A DNA stretch of 43,931 nucleotides from Brevibacillus borstelensis (GTDB lineage Bacteria; Bacillota; Bacilli; Brevibacillales; Brevibacillaceae): the NCBI RefSeq assembly GCF_003710865.1, contig NZ_RHHO01000024.1, positions 1 to 43,931 on the forward strand, read 5' to 3'. The stretch's first letter is position 1. Every line of letters starts with the position of its first letter. The translations under genes and the position numbers were made by a program. Of this stretch, positions 40,471 through 43,931 are shown piece after piece. The notes under the pieces were generated by a model that had not been told where the DNA came from, searched no databases, and worked only from the letters and a program-made list of their open reading frames with translations.

Positions 40471-41409
40471 ATGGCATTAGCGATTGTTTCAACAAAAGAC
40501 ATGGACCGCGAATTGTGGCTCCAGTACCGACGTAAGGGAATCGGAGGAAGTGACGCTGCGGCAATTGCTGGTCTGAGCAAGTGGAAGTCACCTGTTGCTG
40601 TCTACTTAGAAAAGATCGGGCAAACACCACTGGAAGAGAATCGAAGCGAGGCAGCCCACTTTGGAACAATCCTGGAGGATGTGGTCGCGCAAGAATTTAC
40701 ACGCCGGACTGGACAGAAAGTAAAGCGGCGAAATGCAATCCTTCAGCACCCCGAGTATCCGTTTATGCTAGCTAACGTCGATCGGTTGATCGTTGGAGAG
40801 AAGACAGGGTTGGAGTGCAAGACGGCCAGCGAATACCTCAAATCGGAATGGGAAGGCGAAGAGATCCCAGCGCCATACCTGATCCAGTGTCAGCACTACA
40901 TGGCAGTCACCGGATATGATGCTTGGTGGATTGCGGTACTGATCGGCGGGAACAAGTTCGTTCACAAGAAGATTGAACGAGACGAAGAAATCATCCAGTA
41001 CCTGATCAAGCTAGAAGGGAATTTCTGGAACAATCATGTTTTGCAGCAAGTGCCACCGACGATAGATGGTTCTGACGCATCCACTGACTTACTCAAAACC
41101 ATGTACTCAGAAGGAGAACCTGAAAGCGAGATAGAGCTACCACTGGAAGCAGACATGCTCCTTGAACAGCTGGAACAGGCGAAACAGGAAGAGAAGGTCG
41201 CAAGTGAACGGGTGACGGAGTTGGAAAATCGCCTGAAAGCGATGCTTGGGAAATATGAGACGGGCCTTGCCAACAATCATATGGTCACTTGGAAGAACGT
41301 CACGACGCACCGCTTAGACAGTACGGCTCTGGCCAAAGACCACCCAGACATCTACCAGAAGTACTTGAAACCATCAGTCTCCCGCCGGTTCGGCGTGAAG
41401 GCAGTGTAG
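40471..41409 (+). CDS. YqaJ-family viral exonuclease
   Basis: 312 residues with the YqaJ/lambda-exonuclease fold: RRKGIGGSDAAAIAGLSKWKSP, EDVVAQEFTRRTGQKVKRRN, FMLANVDRLIVGEKTGLECKT (catalytic Asp and ExK), and PAPYLIQCQHYMAVTG. It resects double-stranded DNA ends and works with RecT, encoded 15 bases downstream. The C-terminal 80 residues form a coiled coil. Confidence 0.92.
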   Translation: MALAIVSTKDMDRELWLQYRRKGIGGSDAAAIAGLSKWKSPVAVYLEKIGQTPLEENRSEAAHFGTILEDVVAQEFTRRTGQKVKRRNAILQHPEYPFMLANVDRLIVGEKTGLECKTASEYLKSEWEGEEIPAPYLIQCQHYMAVTGYDAWWIAVLIGGNKFVHKKIERDEEIIQYLIKLEGNFWNNHVLQQVPPTIDGSDASTDLLKTMYSEGEPESEIELPLEADMLLEQLEQAKQEEKVASERVTELENRLKAMLGKYETGLANNHMVTWKNVTTHRLDSTALAKDHPDIYQKYLKPSVSRRFGVKAV

Positions 41410-41424
41410 GGAGGGAGGATCTAC

Positions 41425-42279
41425 ATGGCTACCAATCAAGATATCAAAAATCAGTTGGCCACCAGAGCGAGCCAACCGGCACAACAACCACAGTCACCTG
41501 AGCAGACGATCGCAGCTTACCTAAAACGAATGGCTCCGGAAATTGAAAAGGCACTTCCGTCCCATATGAATGCGGACCGAATGGCCAGGATTGCCCTCAC
41601 AACGATTCGCACCACACCAAAGCTATTGGAATGCAACATGCCGTCGCTGCTTGGTGCGGTCATGCAGGCAGCTCAGCTGGGTCTGGAGCCGGGCCTGATT
41701 GGCCATTGCTACATTATCCCCTATGGTCGGGAAGCACAGTTCATCATTGGTTACAAAGGAATGATCGACCTAGCCCGCCGATCTGGCAACATCGAAAGCA
41801 TCTACGCTCATTGCGTATACGAAGCTGACGAGTTTGACTATGAGCTTGGTTTACGCCCAAAACTGCATCACAAACCTGCAACCGGCCGGCGAGGTGAAAT
41901 GAAGTACGTATACGCTGTTGCACACTTTAAAGACGGCGGCTACCAGTTTGAAGTGATGGACAAAGAGGAGATCGAGAAGCGTCGTTCTCGCTCTAAAGCT
42001 GCTAAGAATGGGCCTTGGGTGACGGACTATGAAGAAATGGCAAAGAAAACGGTCATCCGCCACATGTGGAAATACCTACCGATAAGTATTGAGATCCAAC
42101 AGCAGGCTACTCAAGACGAGGTGGTTCGAAAGGATATCACAAGCGAACCAGTTAGCGTGTACAGTGATGCGATTGATATCAATGTTTCCACTGCAGAGTC
42201 GGTTCCCATGGATGATACAACCGACGGACTGCAGGAAGAAAACACTGATGAGAGTGCAACATTATTCAACGATCAATGA
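41425..42279 (+). CDS. recT: RecT-family single-strand annealing protein
   Basis: 284 residues: the N-terminal helix region PEIEKALPSHMNADRMARIALT, then LLGAVMQAAQLGLEPGLIGHCYIIPYG, then AQFIIGYKGMIDLARRSG, a clear RecT signature. It anneals complementary strands after the YqaJ exonuclease. The C-terminal tail is acidic. GGGAGG precedes ATG 41425. Confidence 0.95.
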   Translation: MATNQDIKNQLATRASQPAQQPQSPEQTIAAYLKRMAPEIEKALPSHMNADRMARIALTTIRTTPKLLECNMPSLLGAVMQAAQLGLEPGLIGHCYIIPYGREAQFIIGYKGMIDLARRSGNIESIYAHCVYEADEFDYELGLRPKLHHKPATGRRGEMKYVYAVAHFKDGGYQFEVMDKEEIEKRRSRSKAAKNGPWVTDYEEMAKKTVIRHMWKYLPISIEIQQQATQDEVVRKDITSEPVSVYSDAIDINVSTAESVPMDDTTDGLQEENTDESATLFNDQ

Positions 42280-42467
42280 ACAATCAGAGACAATGGTTTC
42301 CACTGCCGGACCTGTATCGCACTCTTGACGATCCGGAAACCCTAATAAGATTTGCTGCAGCTTACATGAGGCGTTACTACCCGGAGTGGGAACCGATCAA
42401 GATTAATAACTACCGAGTTCTAGTTGAAAGGCGGGGGAGGGAAATGAAAGATGATGCCGTGGTTTAG
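42276..42467 (+). CDS. Small hypothetical phage protein
   Basis: 63 residues (PLPDLYRTLDDPETLIRFAAAYMRRYYPEW). It starts inside the recT stop and ends 17 bases inside the next gene. Unknown. Confidence 0.6.
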   Translation: MNNQRQWFPLPDLYRTLDDPETLIRFAAAYMRRYYPEWEPIKINNYRVLVERRGREMKDDAVV

Positions 42468-43515
42468 GTTGTATCCAGAGATTCTAAAAGACCCCAAGAT
42501 TCGCAGATTCACAACTGTCCAGAAGTGGCTCTGGATTACGGCGATGTGTGAGGCTTCACAGTCGTCCGAGCGCGGCAAATTATTTATCGCCGATGGCATC
42601 GAGTACACCGACGAAGACCTGGCACAAGCCGCTGGATTGCCTTCTGGCGAGTGGGAGCAAGCAAAGGGATTCATCGACATGTGTGTCACGCTCAAAATGA
42701 TGGAACGTCACGCGGATGGTGGCGTGACACTCCTAAATTTCATTAATCGTCAGTACGAGAAACCTTCTGACAAGCCTGACAAAACACGTGAAAGGAAACA
42801 GAAAGAACGAGCAAAGAAAGCTCAACAGAAAAAAGAACAGCCCCCCCAAAAGCTTGATAAATCAACTCTTTCAGACGGCGGTCTAAAAGGTCACGCTAAT
42901 GTCACGCCTGAGTCACGCGATGTCACGCCGTGTCACGCCATATATACAGATACAGATACAGATACAGATACAGACTTAGATACAGAAGCAGATATAGAAT
43001 TACTACCACCCTTACCCTCCAAAGGGGAAAGACATGAATCGGTAGTCGTCGTGGTCGGTGGTAGAGACCTTCACGTATACAAGAGCGTGCTTGACCAATA
43101 CAAGCATTATTTCGTCTACGAGCCGAATCAAACCATCAGGCAGATACTACATAGCTACCTAGACGATGGAGTTCAAATGGACATGCTGGCTTGGGCAATG
43201 CGTCAAGCCGCAGAAAAGGGCAAAGCTTGGGATTATGCAAAGGGAGCTATCGAGAAACTCTTTGCAAAAGGGGTAAGAACGGCGGAGCAAGCAGAGCAGG
43301 CAAACCAAGCATTCCATCAACAGCAAGAGCAAAAACAATCGCGAAAGGTCGTGCCTCTCAGAGAGGATAAGCTTCCAGCATCCGTTCAATGGCAGCTTGA
43401 GCAACAAAGCGTACAGCAGCCTATAAACACCGAAGAGCCTAAAACGATCGATGATTATCCCGAGTTAAAAGCCATGCTTGAGCAACTTCGCCAAAAACAA
43501 AAACAAGCCCGATAG
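42451..43515 (+). CDS. Phage replication initiator (DnaD-like, replisome organiser)
   Basis: 354 residues. The N-terminal winged-helix domain is of the phage replisome-organiser type (MPWFRLYPEILKDPKIRRFTTVQKWLWITAM). A Lys/Gln-rich linker and an Asp/Thr repeat (TDTDTDTDTDLDTEADIE) follow. A C-terminal DnaD-like helical domain starts near residue 210 (IRQILHSYLDDGVQMDMLAWAMRQA). GGGGGAGGG lies upstream of ATG 42451. The linker DNA holds direct repeats, which suggests that the phage origin lies in this gene, as in lambda O. Confidence 0.82.
   Translation: MMPWFRLYPEILKDPKIRRFTTVQKWLWITAMCEASQSSERGKLFIADGIEYTDEDLAQAAGLPSGEWEQAKGFIDMCVTLKMMERHADGGVTLLNFINRQYEKPSDKPDKTRERKQKERAKKAQQKKEQPPQKLDKSTLSDGGLKGHANVTPESRDVTPCHAIYTDTDTDTDTDLDTEADIELLPPLPSKGERHESVVVVVGGRDLHVYKSVLDQYKHYFVYEPNQTIRQILHSYLDDGVQMDMLAWAMRQAAEKGKAWDYAKGAIEKLFAKGVRTAEQAEQANQAFHQQQEQKQSRKVVPLREDKLPASVQWQLEQQSVQQPINTEEPKTIDDYPELKAMLEQLRQKQKQAR
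42891..42938. repeat. Phased TCACGC iterons, candidate phage origin
   Basis: Five TCACGC copies start at 42891, 42902, 42913, 42923 and 42933, steps of 11, 11, 10 and 10 bases, so one per helical turn. Further copies lie at 42686 and 42708, and an inverted one at 42722-42727. Confidence 0.7.
42945..42978. repeat. GATACA hexanucleotide tandem repeat
   Basis: About five tandem units of ACAGAT/GATACA, coding the Thr-Asp repeat, immediately beside the iterons. It is AT-rich and could act as the unwinding element. Confidence 0.7.
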
Positions 43516-43526
43516 GAGGAGCGATT

Positions 43527-43931
43527 ATGCAAGCACTTCAAAATGTTTTCAGCTTTCAGGAAAAGCAGGTACGGGTTGTCGTGAAGGATGGAGAACCATG
43601 GTTTGTGGCGCGCGATGTGTGCGCAATTTTGGAAATCGGGAACACAAGTCAAGCTTTGGTTCGCCTTGATGATGATGAAAAGGGGGTCATTTCAACTGAT
43701 ACCCCTGGAGGAGTTCAAGAAATGGCTGCAGTAAACGAATCTGGCCTTTACGAGTTAGTGCTTGGAAGCAAAAAACAAGAAGCAAAAGAGTTCAAACGTT
43801 GGATTAAACGTGAGGTATTACCGTCAATTCGGAAAACTGGTGCCTATGCTGTTTCTGAAAACAAAATTGTGCCTCTTAGCGAACGCCAGGCGTTGATTCA
43901 ATCACTCAAATTGACCGCGGAGCTGGCTGAA
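43527..43931 (+). CDS. BRO-family phage antirepressor (partial at window end)
   Basis: The first 135 codons of an open frame that runs off the window. A BRO-N domain is present: FQEKQVRVVVKDGEPWFVAR, DVCAILEIGNTSQALVRLDDDEKGV, ESGLYELVLGSKKQEAKEF, RWIKREVLPSIRKTGAY. These proteins bind DNA or repressors to promote lytic growth. AGGAGG precedes ATG 43527. A C-terminal KilAC or Ant domain would be expected beyond the edge. Confidence 0.9.
   Translation, partial: MQALQNVFSFQEKQVRVVVKDGEPWFVARDVCAILEIGNTSQALVRLDDDEKGVISTDTPGGVQEMAAVNESGLYELVLGSKKQEAKEFKRWIKREVLPSIRKTGAYAVSENKIVPLSERQALIQSLKLTAELAE

Noticed and set aside
42945..42978. Short repeat array as a CRISPR
   Set aside because: Units are six bases with no spacers and lie in frame within a coding linker.

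Overview
The window looks like the chromosome of an endospore-forming Bacillota, most like Brevibacillus or another Paenibacillaceae. The signs are strong AGGAGG-type ribosome sites, frequent TTG/GTG starts, a Spo0E-type sporulation phosphatase, Zur-type zinc control, nadB-nadC-coaX, a Gram-positive Tad pilus operon and an integrated siphophage-like prophage. The genus is inferred from gene content only.

Layout. (1) 1-4.8 kb: a PadR regulator translationally coupled to a SEDS (FtsW/RodA) protein with an N-terminal HAAS domain (minus strand), an isochorismatase-fold relic, and an OatA-like peptidoglycan O-acetyltransferase. (2) 4.8-12.1 kb: zinc homeostasis. A PCYCGC lipoprotein is divergent from znuA, and znuC-znuB-zur lie 3.4 kb further on. 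Between the two zinc parts sit a WG-repeat lipoprotein, an MFS exporter and an ArsR regulator. Zur-like boxes lie in front of znuA (two) and znuC (one). (3) 12.1-15.9 kb: a 211-bp inverted-repeat element, then nadB-nadC-coaX for NAD and CoA cofactor synthesis. (4) 16.0-18.1 kb: a helix-turn-helix/TPR regulator of RRNPP type, overlapped by a 43-residue secreted pre-peptide, followed by a Spo0E-like phosphatase. This is a candidate peptide quorum-sensing circuit tied to sporulation. (5) 18.1-19.8 kb: formamidase (fmdA) and an FmdB zinc-ribbon protein. (6) 20.4-25.2 kb: a decaying accessory region. A lipoprotein gene convergent with a TraB/GumN gene occurs twice, once intact and once as relics. 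The copies flank a secreted glycine-rich protein with a two-helix membrane partner; a truncated DoxX gene lies beyond. (7) 25.2-32.6 kb: a nine-gene Tad/Flp pilus operon (SAF/RcpC, TadZ, TadA, TadB, TadC, Flp, prepilin peptidase, TadE, TadF-like), preceded by a palindrome and a terminator-like hairpin. (8) 33.0 kb to the right edge: the left part of a prophage. It carries an integrase, ImmA, a cargo-like gene and CI-type repressor on the minus strand, then a Cro-like gene, an HTH_17 gene, small early genes, YqaJ exonuclease, RecT, a DnaD-like initiator with embedded iterons, and a BRO antirepressor cut by the window end.

The most novel-looking items are the regulator/pre-peptide pair (16153-17639), the four-operator lysogeny switch (36959-37279), the helically phased TCACGC repeats in the phage initiator gene (42891-42938), and the duplicated, decaying lipoprotein/TraB cassettes around a possible bacteriocin-like pair. 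No tRNA, rRNA, CRISPR array or intact insertion sequence was found.
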